Assembly: GCF_040954835.1 (NCBI RefSeq)
Contig: NC_090698.1
Location: 74,444,284 to 74,508,283, forward strand
Source: Lepisosteus oculatus
Taxonomy: Eukaryota; Chordata; Actinopteri; Semionotiformes; Lepisosteidae
Reading direction: 5' to 3'
Length of the DNA stretch: 64,000 nucleotides
Shown here in pieces: positions 1-12,100 of this stretch (the first letter of the stretch is position 1; each line of letters begins with the position of its first letter). Under the pieces are notes generated by a model that worked only from the letters and a program-made list of their open reading frames with translations, ran no database searches and was not told the DNA's origin. Position numbers and translations under genes: made by a program.

Positions 1-414
1 TGAAGAAAGCCCTCACCCTGCAGATTCATGTAGCAGAGCTGCTAATTCCTCAGCCCAGTGCAAACACGCAGGCAGGCTGGGAGCTGCTCAGAGGGAGTGG
101 AGAGGGCTCTTCAGGGCAGGCAGGGCTGTAATGTTTGCACAAATGCCTTTGTGTGTGAGAGGCTCGTGCAGCACTACAGCCGCTGGTGGCAACACACAAA
201 GAGAAGGCAGCAGCATGTTTTTGAGCCACTGACCCCGTGTGGCTGATGATCAGTTACTGACATGGTGTTGGCTGTTTCTCGAGACCCAAGCGCTGCCAAT
301 CCAAGATTAGCACACAATGCTGCTGTCTGACATTGCCCCTTCTCTTTCAAGGGCTCGCCACAGTGTGCACCACTGAGAACCCAGGGTTGTAGAGTTTGTA
401 TGATACTTAGCGGC

Positions 415-575
415 TAATTTAATCCCAGAATCTCCTCCAGCTGTTGCTTGAAAAAAACCAAAGTATCAACTTCAACAACAAGTCTGGGCAGCTTGTTCCA
501 TCCTGCCACAGCCCTTAGTATAAAGCAGTCCCTCCTGTTCTCATTTGTATGAGCATTAACCTGTGGCTCCCACCC
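415..575 (-). repeat. CR1/L2-like LINE 3' ORF fragment
   Basis: Read on the - strand, this resembles the C-terminal coding end of a non-LTR reverse transcriptase: an 'NKLPxLVVEVDTL' type pattern followed by a glutamine-rich helix. Related fragments occur at 2840-2912, 4415-4560, 26290-26720, 40945-41080 and 55868-56035. It is a short decayed fragment with no coding potential of its own. Confidence 0.5.
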
Positions 576-1779
576 TTGCCCTCTGGGTCATCTTCTTTCA
601 AAGCAGCTGTTGGGCTGTGGTGTAAACAGACCTGAGGCACAGAAGCCAAATGTCATGTAAATGTAGAGTAGAGTTGTTTTTTATACCAGAGAAGCTCGAT
701 GGGCTTTCTCTTGCTTGTCGCCTTTATGGTCTTGTTAGGAGTCTTCCACAGCACAGGTAGTGCTGATTACTGTTTATTTAGAACTCTATGTCCAATGAAT
801 TGTGTCACTGGCATTACGTTAGTGCTGTAGGTTGTGGCTTTCTAGATATTGTGCACACATTTCCCAGCTTATTTTGGAAGGAGGAAGATATTTAAGAGCA
901 TTTTCAGACTGAAAGCTGTACGTGACTGATAGCTGGTCCAGTTCCTGTATAAGAGACGACCTGCTCGAGTATTAGAAGATGTGGTTCCAACTTGCCTGAC
1001 CACAGATCTACATGAAACACGCATTCAGACAGAGCAGTACACAAATGTAATATCGATACAACTTCGATAGAACATCATATGAAGATTATGGTGCATCTCA
1101 TTTTGTGGATGTTGTATGAACAACACTGCACAGGATTGTGTGAAATCTTGTGTAACATTGTCTTCAGGTGTGATCTTACTGAAAGCAATGAAAAGGAATT
1201 AAGATTCTTGCTGATGCTTGCAAGGCGTTCGGTTAAATCTGGGTGTTTTACACCACAGGTACGAGTCCCTCATCCCCTGAAGGTGAATGTCTCATCTCTC
1301 CAAATCACTTTAAATTCTAACATTAATGGGTAAAATGTGTCTTGTCAAAATCCTCTTCACCCCTCTTGTCTCTTTGGCTAAACTCTCTGCTCGCCTCTCA
1401 GGCCCTGGTGTCAGAGGAGTAAACTCTGTGTGCTGTCTGTCCTGCCTAATTCCTGTTGGTCAGCTCAGGTTGGTTACATGGATTGTGATGTAAGGCTGTA
1501 TCTTTGTGCAGAGAAGACCCGCTGGAGGAATGAACAGTAGGTGATGCAGGAGGCACAGGGGGTTGGTGTTAGGAATGACTTTGAAGCTGGTCAGACTGGC
1601 GTTTCTGCTTGCTGCTTCATAGGTTTAGTTTTCCATTTCAAAAGGTCATTCTGGTTTACCTTTAATTTGTTTCATGCTCATAGTTGAGATTCCTGGGGTA
1701 CAGACCGTAATTCAAGTTCCTCCTGATAGAGGTGTGAGCATTTTTGTAAAGTAGTGTCAAGCAGTTTTTGTCAAGCAGT

Positions 1780-2082
1780 GAGATTGGCGAACACATTTAG
1801 CCACCCCCCTCGGACCACACCTACACCATCACCATCTACCTCTTGCACATCTATTGCACATCTCCAGTCATTGTTTACACGTCTGTATTGTTTACATTCA
1901 AACTGTCTACATGTTTACTTGCACATTGTCTATTGTTTGTTTGTACATTGTCTTGATGCACTGTTTGCACTTTGTCTTGTTTTTTACACTTGTTTTACAA
2001 TCGAGAGACTTCTGTAAGTAAGCAAGAATTCCATTGTACCAGTACGGGTTACATAGGGCAATAAAGTTCAAGTTCAAGTCTT
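1780..2082 (+). repeat. 3' tail of a non-LTR retrotransposon (Tx1-like)
   Basis: This is a pyrimidine- and GTTTACA-rich tail. It ends in a motif reading 'aattccattgtaccagta' and an 'aataaagttcaagttcaag' terminus, the usual 3' end of fish LINEs. The short ORF across it (1754-2017) is the tail itself and not a gene. Confidence 0.6.
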
Positions 2083-2839
2083 GTTAGACAACAGTTTGTC
2101 TGTAGGGCTTTTTTCCAGATTAACACACAAACACAAGGCTGAAGGAATGATGAGGTGTGTTATTTTATGCGTTGTGGCCTGCAGCAGCCTCTCGCAGAGG
2201 GCAGTGTCGTTTCCTAGTGACACTCCAGTGAGAGGACATGCCTGAACACCAGCTTGTTGACTTCATGGGCTTAGAGAAACCTCAAAGCACCTCGCGACCA
2301 GACATGAAGCTCAGACCGTCCCTACCCGCAGAGCAGTGGATCTTTGTGTGCACGAGGTACAGGTTGACTGATGAACAGGAGCAGAAGTACGGTACACCCT
2401 GGCACTGGGCATGTTCTCTGAGCACTGGTGATAAAACAGACTCATTTACCAGTCTGTCTGTGGTCTGGCCCAGCCCCTCTCCACCCTGATATATACCCAT
2501 TGTGTGAGCAGGGGAGGGCCTGTGTGGTGGCTCTCCGATTAAGCTCCTGGGCGTGGTGGAACAGCACAATAAATCTTATCTTATCTTATGTTATCACTGG
2601 CTGCTCTGTTTGAAAGCCTGTTCCCGCCCTGGAGAGGCCCTAACTCGAGCCCGGTGGGGTACTCCCTGTGGGTTGGTGGATTTTACTGGTGACGGGTGTC
2701 GCCAGAGCCTTTAGCTCCTCAGGGACGGAGTCACAAAGCTGACAGACGAATTCCAGCGACTGGAGACAGTGAGTGGGCGTCTGTGATGGTGCACCCGACG
2801 CTGGTAAAAAAACGTCTGGGTAAGATCCTCCAATCGGCA

Positions 2840-2912
2840 CCGGTGGTGGTACTTTACACAAAGGGCTGTGGGGGTGTGGAACAAGCTGCCCAGTCCTGTT
2901 GTCAAAACTAAT
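2840..2912 (+). repeat. CR1/L2-like LINE fragment
   Basis: The sequence around 'gggtgtggaacaagctgccc' matches the family seen at 55868-56035. It corresponds to the VWNxLP motif near the end of the LINE ORF. Confidence 0.5.
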
Positions 2913-2938
2913 ATGATTTCTTAATAATAATATCCTTG

Positions 2939-2974
2939 GGTCAATTCAATTCAATTCAATTCAATTCAATTCAA
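2939..2974 (+). repeat. (TCAAT)n microsatellite
   Basis: About seven perfect tandem copies of the pentamer TCAAT are followed by 'ggtgctttatgagcatgac', typical of a retroelement 3' tail. Confidence 0.9.
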
Positions 2975-3842
2975 GGTGCTTTATGAGCATGACCGATAGG
3001 TACAATCAGTGTTGCCACCTACTGGTCTATCACCTACTGGAAATCAAGCAAGCTAAATGGGCTAGTCAGCTTTTTTTTTACTTTATATGATGGAAGAATT
3101 TGCAAAAGGAATGTATGCAAAAAATACTTTACTTTCATCTTTCAAATATGCTTTCTCCATATAATTACTGACATTATGCCATCATAAATGGGAGGTTACA
3201 CATGGAAATAAAGTTAGTAAAAACAAAACAAACAGGTAACAATCCCAACAAAAAGATTGCTTCATCTTCTTTCCCAGAATCAAATCTGATCTTAATGGAG
3301 TCAGAAATCGAGTCCTTGTTGTCAGTATCTGACACACCTGTAGCCTGAGAGGAATGGTGATCTTTCTCATGATATAAGTCTCCTTCACAGCATTGATCCA
3401 TTTGCTCAGATGTTGGAGGCTCTTAGTGAACCATTTTCTTGTGATAATTTTCTTACTGGCAGCTAAAAGAATTTCCAGTACACTGTATGTCTATCCCGGC
3501 TCGACCAGGTGTATCCAGTCCTGCTCCTGGAAGCTCTTTTAAGCTGTTAAACAGGTGCAGGTAAACCAGTGACCAGTTGGGTCTTGTCATCACGAGCAGA
3601 GCTGGAATGAAAATCCATAGGCACACCAGGACTTTTATGTACAGAGTGTGCTTGGGCATTCCGAGCACTGATGCTCTAACTGTACCTGTTTTAACTAAAA
3701 GCCAATAATAATTTAATTTGCGTATTAATAGGAAATGGGGAGGTGTTGCTCCAAATAGCATTTCTAGCATTTCCATTAAAATGGAAAATGGATTAATTTT
3801 CCTCCAGTGGTTTTTGTCAGGCAACTGTAGTGCTGATCCTGC

Positions 3843-3970
3843 ATCACGATCCGCAGCCCCAGGCCCGGCCAGTGCTGGGCTAGACCCTGCGTCCGGATCC
3901 GCAGCCCCAGGCCCGGCCAGTGCTGGGCTAGACCCTGCGTCCGGATCCACAGCCCCAGGCCCGGACAGTG
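3843..3970 (+). repeat. 48-bp tandem repeat, about 2.6 copies
   Basis: The unit starting 'gatccgcagccccaggcccg' recurs at 3848, 3896 and 3944. Because 48 is a multiple of three, both strands stay open and give repetitive Ala/Pro/Gly/Ser-rich ORFs. No splice or start context supports coding. Confidence 0.85.
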
Positions 3971-4164
3971 CCTAAGAGGAAGACCACTAAGAAAAATGGG
4001 GTTGCTGCTGTAGGTGGTGCTGGTGGACCAGTAGGGGGAGCTCTTCCCTCTGGGCCAATGCCCCAGAATGGTGCACCGTGCAGTAGCCGGTGCTGATCTT
4101 TGCCTGAGACACGAAGCTCCTGCCTGTGTACTCAGTACAGATCCCACAGCAGTGTCTGGAAGAG

Positions 4165-4290
4165 TAGGGTGTTATCTCAGATAGTCACGTAGCCATAGTG
4201 CACCAGTACGCTCCTCACACACCAGATCTCAGTGGGGAGGAGAGCAGAGTGATGAAGCCAGTTCATTGGTAAAGGCCAGGAGGAATTTAG
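4165..4290 (+). repeat. Fragment of dispersed repeat family B
   Basis: It shares 'cagtggggaggagagcagag' and the following 'tgatgaagccagttca' with longer copies at 36368-36862 and 47743-48183. The family has no ORF; its class is not recognised. Confidence 0.6.
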
Positions 4291-4414
4291 GATTTTGTGT
4301 CCAATGTCTGTTACTCAGAAGCATTTACACTGTAGTATGATTTTAAGAGCTTAAAGTTTTATCTGCTCCTTCTGAAAGAATTGCCAACATTTGACTCTAC
4401 AGAGTTATGAAAGA

Positions 4415-4560
4415 GGCACTTCTGTACACTAAGGGCTGTAGAGGTCTGGAACAAGACGCTCAAGCATGTTGTTGAAGCTGATACACCAGCGTATTTCAAG
4501 ACACACCTGGATGAGACGCTGAGATCGATTACAGTAGCTACAAGCAGCCAAACCAGCTAG
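4415..4560 (+). repeat. CR1/L2-like LINE fragment
   Basis: It contains 'aggtctggaacaag' and 'gttgttgaagctgatacacc', followed by 'ctggatgaga'. This is the same LINE C-terminal coding pattern as at 55868-56035, but degraded. Confidence 0.55.
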
Positions 4561-6189
4561 ATGAGGAAGAAGAGAAGCTGCATGAGGAAGGAAGGAATGA
4601 GAACGGCCCAGTTTGTTTCCATTGCGACATAAGATCTGTAGATCACCTGCATTCCTCCTCACCCACACGCTCCATCTGCCCTCGCTGAAGAGAGAGGGCT
4701 GGCCCATTGTCTGGTAGACAGTCTGAAATTACAGCTGGAGATTTGCATCTTCTGCAGTGCCAACACAATGCTGCCCATGTGTCTTGGACTTGCATCTTCC
4801 TGGCTGCGGTATTGCTCATGTACTGTATCAGCCTGCAGACAGCGTTCCTTCACGGACAGGCAGTTTTCCAGAAGGAAGCTCCGGCTCCGGCTGAACCGCG
4901 TGCCGATCCAGCCGCCCTGTCGGGAAGCGTCGTGTAGTGTCGGGAATCGAACGGGGGCTGTTCGTTTTGGGAAGCTAGCGCACACAGCGGCAGGCTGGGT
5001 GTTTTTGTACAGCACTTCCTATGTGCAAGTTCTGCACGCTGCTTGACTTCCTGAAAGCTGCCTCAGACGGCCCTGGAAGAGCTCCCTGCGATCAGTTCAG
5101 CGTCAGGCGCAGGACGGAGTTTAAACACTCTGCTCGGCCCCATTTCCTCTCTCTGAGAGCTGGGCGTGTCCCCGAGACAAGAATGTGAAGGCACTCCAAG
5201 TTTTTTTTTCTGTTTTTCTGACTTCATCAGTCTCCTGTTGTGCCAATTGCTAGGCAACGCTTTTAATGCACACAAAAATCTTTGATCGGGCTTATGGCCT
5301 TGCGGCACCTCTGAGGAGACTCAGTTTTTGGGGAGGTTTTCTGTGGGCTGTGTTTTCTGTGTGCTGCATTATTTAAAAGCTTTGAGCTTAAGACAGTATC
5401 ACACGTTGTTTAAGGGCTACATGTAGTTGTGCACTGTTTGCTTTTTCTGCTTACCGTGCTTTCAGGCTCATTCACTGCCACACTCTGCCACACTGTATCG
5501 TAAGCTACTTCAGCATGTGAATACCTCACGGCTGCTGCCATCTGGGAAAGAAAGAGTGAATTTGCCTTAGATGACAAGCTGAACTACTGTCCTGTGTGCA
5601 CAAGATTAAGTTTTAAAAATAAGAGAAGAACCCGTCTTCCTTGTGTGTTTTCTTCAGGTATCCTAAGAACTTACCATCTTGAGTTGTACTTTACTGCCTC
5701 AGCGCTCTGTGCTTGTCCTCGGGACTGAATCCTCTCCCGTTGTGCCCTCTAGTCCTGGGACAGTAGCTCAGCTGCAGAGAAGTAGTACTGTCCTTTCTCC
5801 CACCCCTCATCATTCCTGTCCCAAATCACAGGGCTCAGGGCCAGGCTATCTGCGTGACCCTGCTCTGACTTGTCAGGGTGAAGCATGATAAAGCACAGTG
5901 ATCTCATTGTAAGGCTTGTAGAGAATGCAGAGCACTGAGAGTTCTGAGGAAGCCCAGGTAAGCCCAGTGGAAACGTGCAGTCCAAGCACAGCACAGCACA
6001 GCCCTGGGGAAACTCCACTGTTCGACTGGCACATGGGAACCTCACTTTGACCAGTGGGAGGGGCAATACACAGGTTTCGCCCAGTAAAGATAAATGCCGA
6101 AATAGCCTTTTCGGTTGCTCTGTGGTTTAACATGCATTCTCAAGGGCAGTTAGCGTTTTGTCACTCTGGGTTGCAAACAGACAAGTTGG

Positions 6190-6960
6190 ACCAGGTAGCT
6201 GTGTGCTGGAGCCGCAGGAGTGTGTGCCAGAGAGCCACGCCCTGCGCCGCGCCCCTGCCGCCGCCGCGGAGGAGAAGAGGCCACGTCTCCAGCGAGCGTG
6301 TTCACACCCCTCTGTCCCGAGGGGCTAGCGAGGGGAGACTCGTGTGTGTGTTTGCGTGTGAGTTGCTCCCGGGGTGAAAATGAGTTTGGTGAATTCCCGA
6401 TTCACAGGAATCAGTTTTTTTTGCAGATTCACTGATGGCTTTTTTCATTTGAATGGTTTCAGCAAAGGTTTAGTCATCTCTTACGCGGGCGCAGGAGTAA
6501 TCTAGGATGTCCTTCGTGACAATGAAGGAAGGAGAAGGGACGTGACGTCCGCAGTCACCGGAGCGCACTCCGAGTGCCGAGGCTGGGCAGCTCGTGTTGC
6601 AGTTGCTGTGTTATTGTAGAGGTGGGGATTGTGAGTATCTGCGCTCCCTCTGTGTATTCCAGTCTACGCCTGGACGGCCCTCCCCTCACTGTACAGAACT
6701 TCCTCTTTTCGCCAGCGCGGCCTGGCGTGTCGGCACAGACGTCAGTGTTCGCTGCTCGCCAGGGCTCTAGTGCTGGGCTCGCCCGGGTCCGCTGTGAGCC
6801 CGCCGGCTGTGGTACTGAAGCTCCAGGAGGGTTCGGGCTCGGCCACTCGCGCCCTGCCCTCCCGCTGCAGGGATCCAGGGACAGACCTCACGAGCATCGG
6901 CACAGCCCAGTGATTCTGGGATCCCGTTGCACTCTGTGTCTGATGGACCGAACCCTGCAG
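6190..6960. promoter_or_regulatory. GC/CpG-rich block, possible CAST alternative promoter
   Basis: This block has clustered CpGs and GC-rich runs (for example 'cctgccgccgccgcggagg' near 6255 and CpGs at 6483-6600) in an otherwise AT-balanced region. Mammalian CAST is known to use several promoters with alternative first exons, and this block lies 2-3 kb before the first recognised exon. No TATA box or first exon was confirmed, so promoter function is inference. Confidence 0.25.
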
Positions 6961-8027
6961 GTTACTTTCCAACATATTAACGAAACTCTTGGATTCTGTA
7001 GAGTTTAGAGTACAGATTGCTTTCTACAATGATATGATATTGAGATCTTCGTTTCTGTGCAGATGTAAAGAGTGTCATTTTTCCAATACAGAAGTGTGTT
7101 TTGATTTTGAGATTGTCTAAAGTTTCTAGCCAAAGAGAGGGATTATAGCAAAATATTCATATTTATGGTAAATCTTTAAAATGTCCCTTCACTTGTAGTG
7201 AAGAAAACAATGACCACATACATTCAACTTCTCTCTTACTTTTGTGTTACACTTTATCAAGGGTTACCAGCAAATTATTTTCAAACGTATGCTGCCAATG
7301 TGCACAGCCTTGCTCTTCTCGTAAGCATGAGACTGGGATTTGTGAATTACAGGCTCAGGGCTGCAGCAGACAGTTTCCAGGGCAGTGGTGACTCCAGACG
7401 GAGACTCCTCTGTGCCTAAAGCAGCTGTGTGTTCAACTGGCTTCACCACGGCACAGGAAAATTCTCATCTACACTGTGAGGGGTGCAGCCTTCATGTCTG
7501 ACTTGAGAAGATATTGCGCTTGTGTGCGAAACGTGGTGCCTCCAAACTCCCAGGAATTTTGGGGTGAACTGTGAGTTTTGTTCGAGGCCTCCGAGTGTGA
7601 CGTGAGATAGGCAGTTTGTCACGGACACTCGAGGAACTGAAGGAAAGAGGCTCCTTGAAGGTCCTGTTCGTTCTTCCTGCCGCAGTGTCCCACTTCACCC
7701 CCAAGCTGTTCATGTGGACCAGTGCAGAGCATTGTGGGATCGCAGCCTGGCCAGTGTACCATCAAGGATCCTGGCTATATCTGTAATCACCCACGGTTCT
7801 GTGCACCCAGTCGCCTGCTCTGGTGGGAATATGATTCCTCCGTGGAAGTGGAGCTCCTCAGTATAAATAGCCCCATGTCTCGTCCTCACTCTGGCTAGAA
7901 TACAGCGTGTAAAAATAGCGCTCTGGTCACACTGCGCCTTGTTGAGACCCTGTGAAATTCCTAAATGGCTGCCTCACTGGATTTTCATCTGCAGGCTCGG
8001 AAGCCTTCCTGACTGAAGGAATCCATT

Positions 8028-8293
8028 TTCATCCATCCATTTTCTAACTGCTTAATCCAGTACAGAGTCTCGGAGCCCACTGCTTGCCTATCCAGCCAGA
8101 CACAAACTCACACCATGGCCAATTGTCCCAGACGCCAGTTAACCCACCAGTATGTCTTTCACTGTGGGAGATAACTGGAGCGCCTGGAGTCAAACTCACA
8201 CAGACTCCACACAGACAGCGCCCCAGGAACTGAACCCAGGACCCCAGCAGTGTGAGACAGCAACGCTGATCACTGCACCACCCTGCCACCCTG
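8028..8293 (-). repeat. V-SINE-like tRNA-derived SINE
   Basis: On the - strand it begins with a tRNA-like head ('ggtggtgcagtgatcag') and passes through the conserved SINE core ('tgtgtggagtctgtgtgag'). It ends in a 'atggatggatg' type tail. Similar elements lie at 30013-30152 (+) and 46960-47252 (-). Confidence 0.75.
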
Positions 8294-8550
8294 ATTCAAG
8301 GGAGGGAACAGGGAAAGAATCTTTCGATCATTCTAGGATGAAGAGTTTCAGCTGCAGAAGGATTCATGTGGTTTCTTTCACAAATAATAGTTTCTGCTGA
8401 AATACATATTTATACTGTATATAAATGTATTAATGTATGTGGTGTATTTATGTGGAGAATTTCACTTACACTCTTCAGTTTGCCCACTTTCTACAAAGCA
8501 GGATGGGAAATCTCTGCTTTCTAACACAGCTGCTGGTGCAAAGGAGCTCT

Positions 8551-9095
8551 GTGCCGTGAGACGGGTCTCTGTGTGTGTGTTCTCTGTGCCGTGAGACGGG
8601 TCTCTCTGTGTGTGTTCTCTGTGCCGTGAGACGGGTCTCTCTGTGCCGTGAGACGGGTCTCTCTGTGTGTGTTCTCTGTGCAGTGAGACGGGTCTCTGTG
8701 TGTTCTCTGTGCCGTGAGACTGGTCTCTGTGTGTGTTCTCTGTGCCGTGAGACGGGTCTCTGTGTGTGTGTTCTCTGTGCCGTGAGACGGGTCTCTGTGT
8801 GTGTGTTCTCTGTGCCGTGAGACGGGTCTCTCTGTGTGTGTTCTCTGTGCCGTGAGACGGGTCTCTCTGTGCCGTGAGACGTGTCTCTGTGTGTGTGTTC
8901 TCTGTGCCGTGAGACGGGTCTCTGTGTGTGTTCTCTGTGCCGTGAGACGGGTCTCTGTGTGTTCTCTGTGCAATGAGACGGATCTCTGTGTGTGTTCTCT
9001 GTGCCGTGAGACGGGTCTCTGTGTGTTCTCTGTGCAGTGAGACGGATCTCTGTGTGTTCTCTGTGCAGTGAGACGGGTCTCTGTGTGTTCTCTCC
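8551..9095 (+). repeat. Minisatellite running into a CAST splice acceptor
   Basis: There are about fifteen imperfect units of roughly 25-37 bp built from 'gtgccgtgagacgggtctct' plus a (TG)n and 'ttctct' stretch. Both strands carry long ORFs (up to 239 codons) only because the units lack stops. The array ends within 5 bp of the first recognised CAST exon, and its last units form the pyrimidine-rich tract of that acceptor. Confidence 0.9.
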
Positions 9096-9099
9096 ACAG

Positions 9100-9168
9100 T
9101 CGCAGTCCAAACCGGCATCGGCCACCCCCGTAGCCCAGACTGCCAGCATGAAGCCTGCAGATCCCAAG
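9100..9168 (+). CDS. CAST exon, N-terminal L-domain segment
   Basis: 23 codons, SQSKPASA to MKPADPK, flanked by 'ctccacag' and 'gtacgc'. The Lys/Pro/Ser/Ala-rich composition suits the non-inhibitory N-terminal (L) domain. This is the first exon recognised in the window. Confidence 0.75.
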
Positions 9169-12100
9169 GTACGCAGTTCATTCTCCCTTCTTGACCACCA
9201 GGAGGCGCTCTCCAGAGCAGGTGAACTGGGGGTACTCCTGAAACCTGCAGGATCTACCAGAAAGGGAGCACTCCACTTGCACTTTTACCAACACCGGCAA
9301 AATTGTTTGTGATGACAAAAAATGAGATAAATGTGCTTTGATTTCTCTGACCTCAGATACGAAGAGTTGCAGATGTGCAACTACATATAGGCACATGGTT
9401 TGTGATTCAAGGATCCTCACAGATAAGTTCAGAGCTGTAAAATTTGGCAAATTTGCCAAGTAGTGTTAGCAAGTACCTAATTCTGAGTTGTTCAGGGCAG
9501 TACTCAGGGTGGCAGGACTGAGGGGCAGTACTCATAGAGCAGGGCTTGTGCCTGTTGCCTTGCCCTGTGTAAGAGCATTAAACCAACAGAACCAAGATGG
9601 ACAACAGCAACAGAGCCTTAAATTAGTGTACTAGAGTGGCCAGTTGAAAAACCTCTGTTAGAAAGGTGTAATATCGCAGCACTATCCTGAATGAGCGCAG
9701 CGGTCGGGGGCAGAGAGCTGAGTCCAGGTGAGGACTGGTGAGCAGGCAGGCAAACAGAAGCACAATCTGAGCTCTCAATGGCAAGCAGAAGTCCAAGGCA
9801 AAGCATGAAGGATAATCTGCAAGAGAGCTCGAGGGAGGAAGTCGGGTTTGTCACGCAGAAGCCAGTCCAAAGCAAACTGGAAGCAGGCCAGACTGGAACA
9901 CGGGAGAAGGCAGGCAGAGCTCAGGGGAAGATCCAGAGGCAGAGTCAGAGCGAGGTGTCATCAAAGTCAGCAGACAAGCAAGCACACGGCAATTGAGCTG
10001 AGAGGTACTGTCCGGGCTGGACTTCAGTACCCTGCTGGTTAAAGGTAAATGTTTGATTCATGCGCACAGGTAGATTCGATCTCCGGCCTGATCTTGTTTC
10101 ACGGCAGCCGGATGCTTGCTGTGGTGTTTCAAGTGCGCAGATCCATGGGAGCAACTAGGACAAAACCTTAGCCTCTGGGCTGCTTGCTGTTTGAGCTGGT
10201 GGCTGTTTGAAAAGGTGTTGTCAGGATTCGGAGTCAGTGGGCGTTCTGTTCAGCAACAGCCTGCTGCTGCAGTCCCATTGTGTACCTGGGTGTGTGTCAG
10301 TCAGACCTGCAGCTTGTGCGCTGCCTCGCTGGTGCTGCTCTGTCCTCAGCTGTTAAAAGCGAGCTACTTACATAGTGATAGAAATTTATTACAGGTATTC
10401 TCTCTTAAATTTGCTTTGGTATTTTCCTACTGTTGATATCCTTTGTAAAAGATTAAAGTATCTGTATCCACGGGGACAGACTTGGCATGTTGACTCCTGT
10501 GTTTGAGGACAGAGGCTTGTGATTACACTTGGCTACAGCACTGTGGCTATAAATAATACAGCCTGTTGATATTGTTGCCAGTTTCACCCTGAGAGAAAGC
10601 TAATCATGAAATACCCCTGGAAACAATTGTGATCAGTGTTAACTGAAGAATGAAAGTTGGAGTCTTGTTTTCCAGAAACTCTATAGGTTTGTGTTTGCAT
10701 AGCATTGTGATACAAAACAAGACTGGTAAACAGTGCTGCTGGATTTACTCTGGGACACTCTGAGTACAGTAAGTTGTTTGTGGAGAGAAAACAGCTCAGG
10801 CCCAGGGCAGAGTCCTCATGGCTCAGCTGTGCTTCCCAAATCAGCTGCTCGCCCTGCAGGCAGAAGCTCATCGCGAGCCCCTGCCTGAGCCCCAGCATGC
10901 AGCCTGTATCTCTCAGACTCTGCTGGAACCAAGGAGAGGATTGAAAAGGCAAACAGATCTGTGCAGAATTCGTAACTTCCAGAGGGATTTTGATAGCCCT
11001 GTTCTGAATGCGGCATCGTCTTCGAAGATACAGCCTGGTTTATGATTTTGCTGGAATGCTGCGTTGTTCCTCTCTGTGTCGGATAAGCCACAAGGACTCT
11101 GTGTCATCTAATGGATTGCTGCGATGTTTCTCGTTGGCTCCTTGCTGGGAGGTTGCAGGTTCAGCTCCCATGTGGGGCACAGCTCTCGTGTCCTGGAGCC
11201 AGGGTGCTCCGCTCAGCCTGCTCCGGACAAACACACGGCTTCAGACAGCCGCACCGGTCGGTGAAGTGTGTGTCAGCAGAGGGAGAAGCTGGTGTGTGTG
11301 TGTGGGATGGGAGGGGGGCGCATGTGTGTCAGGTGTTTGAAATGCCTTCTCCATCTCGTAGAAAGCACCGCCGTCGCCCGCCAAATCGGCCGCACCGGCC
11401 GCCGCCGCGGCCAGCAAGGGCAAGCCAGAGGGCAAGCCGAAAGAGGCACCGCAGCAGGTCCCCAAGGAGCCGCCCAAGGTAGGCCTCCTCACTCCTGCGC
11501 CCTGCGCGTGACTCCAGCCCCGGCGCCCTCATGCTGGGGGAGACGGGCTCTTGGCTCCGACCTGTCTGCTGAACCGCTTCACCGCTAAGCTCCGAAACGA
11601 TCCCCTGTGTCGTCTCTTTTTTGCACTTCGACCAGTTGGAAGTTTCTGTCACAGAATCAAGTACGTCTTTCAGATCTTCATCTTGGAAAATTCTTTGCCA
11701 TTCAGTGAGAGTGTCTTTGGCTGGGTCAGGAGATGTGGCGTGCTGAGGGCCAGTTCAGTAGCCGACCCGTTTCCCTGCAGTGCAGCTCCCTGCTCCGGGT
11801 GCCGTGTGGAGTGTCGTCCTTGTGACGGGCTCCTCCGGCCGCTCGGACACAACTGACAGGTGGAGGCCATAGCTCTTGGGCAGGAAGCCAGTTGGAAGGG
11901 AGAAGTACTGGCAGTGAACCTGTTGGAGCTGCTTTCTCACAGCTCTCTCTGGTCTCAGAGGGGCGCAGAGCTCAGTCAGCGTCCTTGGTCAGGAACCCTG
12001 CGGCCAGCAGACAACATCTCTCTGATGGGGCTGATGAGGGACGGGGACAGAGGACAGTTTCGCTCCCTGTGTGGGACAGAGCTGTCTCCTCAGAGCAGCG

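Larger units (their letters stand above)
1..9099. other. Region upstream of the first recognised CAST exon
   Basis: No convincing coding exon is visible here. CAST must have earlier coding exons, because its first recognised exon begins at a splice acceptor in phase 0 without a start codon. Those exons lie either in this stretch, unrecognised, or before the window. The region holds LINE/SINE fragments, two short tandem repeats, a GC-rich block near 6.2-6.9 kb and a large minisatellite at its end, each listed separately. The rest is unremarkable single-copy-looking sequence. Confidence 0.6.

Noticed and set aside
1079..1333. 84-codon + strand ORF
   Set aside because: No similarity, splice or promoter support; typical random ORF in AT-balanced DNA.
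3453..4147. Ala/Pro/Gly-rich ORFs on both strands
   Set aside because: Produced by the 48-bp tandem repeat, whose period is a multiple of three.
8462..9181. Long - strand ORFs (239, 230 and 150 codons) and + strand Cys/Arg-rich ORFs
   Set aside because: They translate the minisatellite in several frames. The repeat lacks stops in all of them, and the composition is purely repetitive.
9778..9996. Ser/Gln/Lys-rich ORF as an extra CAST exon
   Set aside because: No acceptor and donor pair in phase 0 was found around it, and the wording (repeated 'aggcaggca' and 'cagaag' strings) looks like a dispersed repeat.
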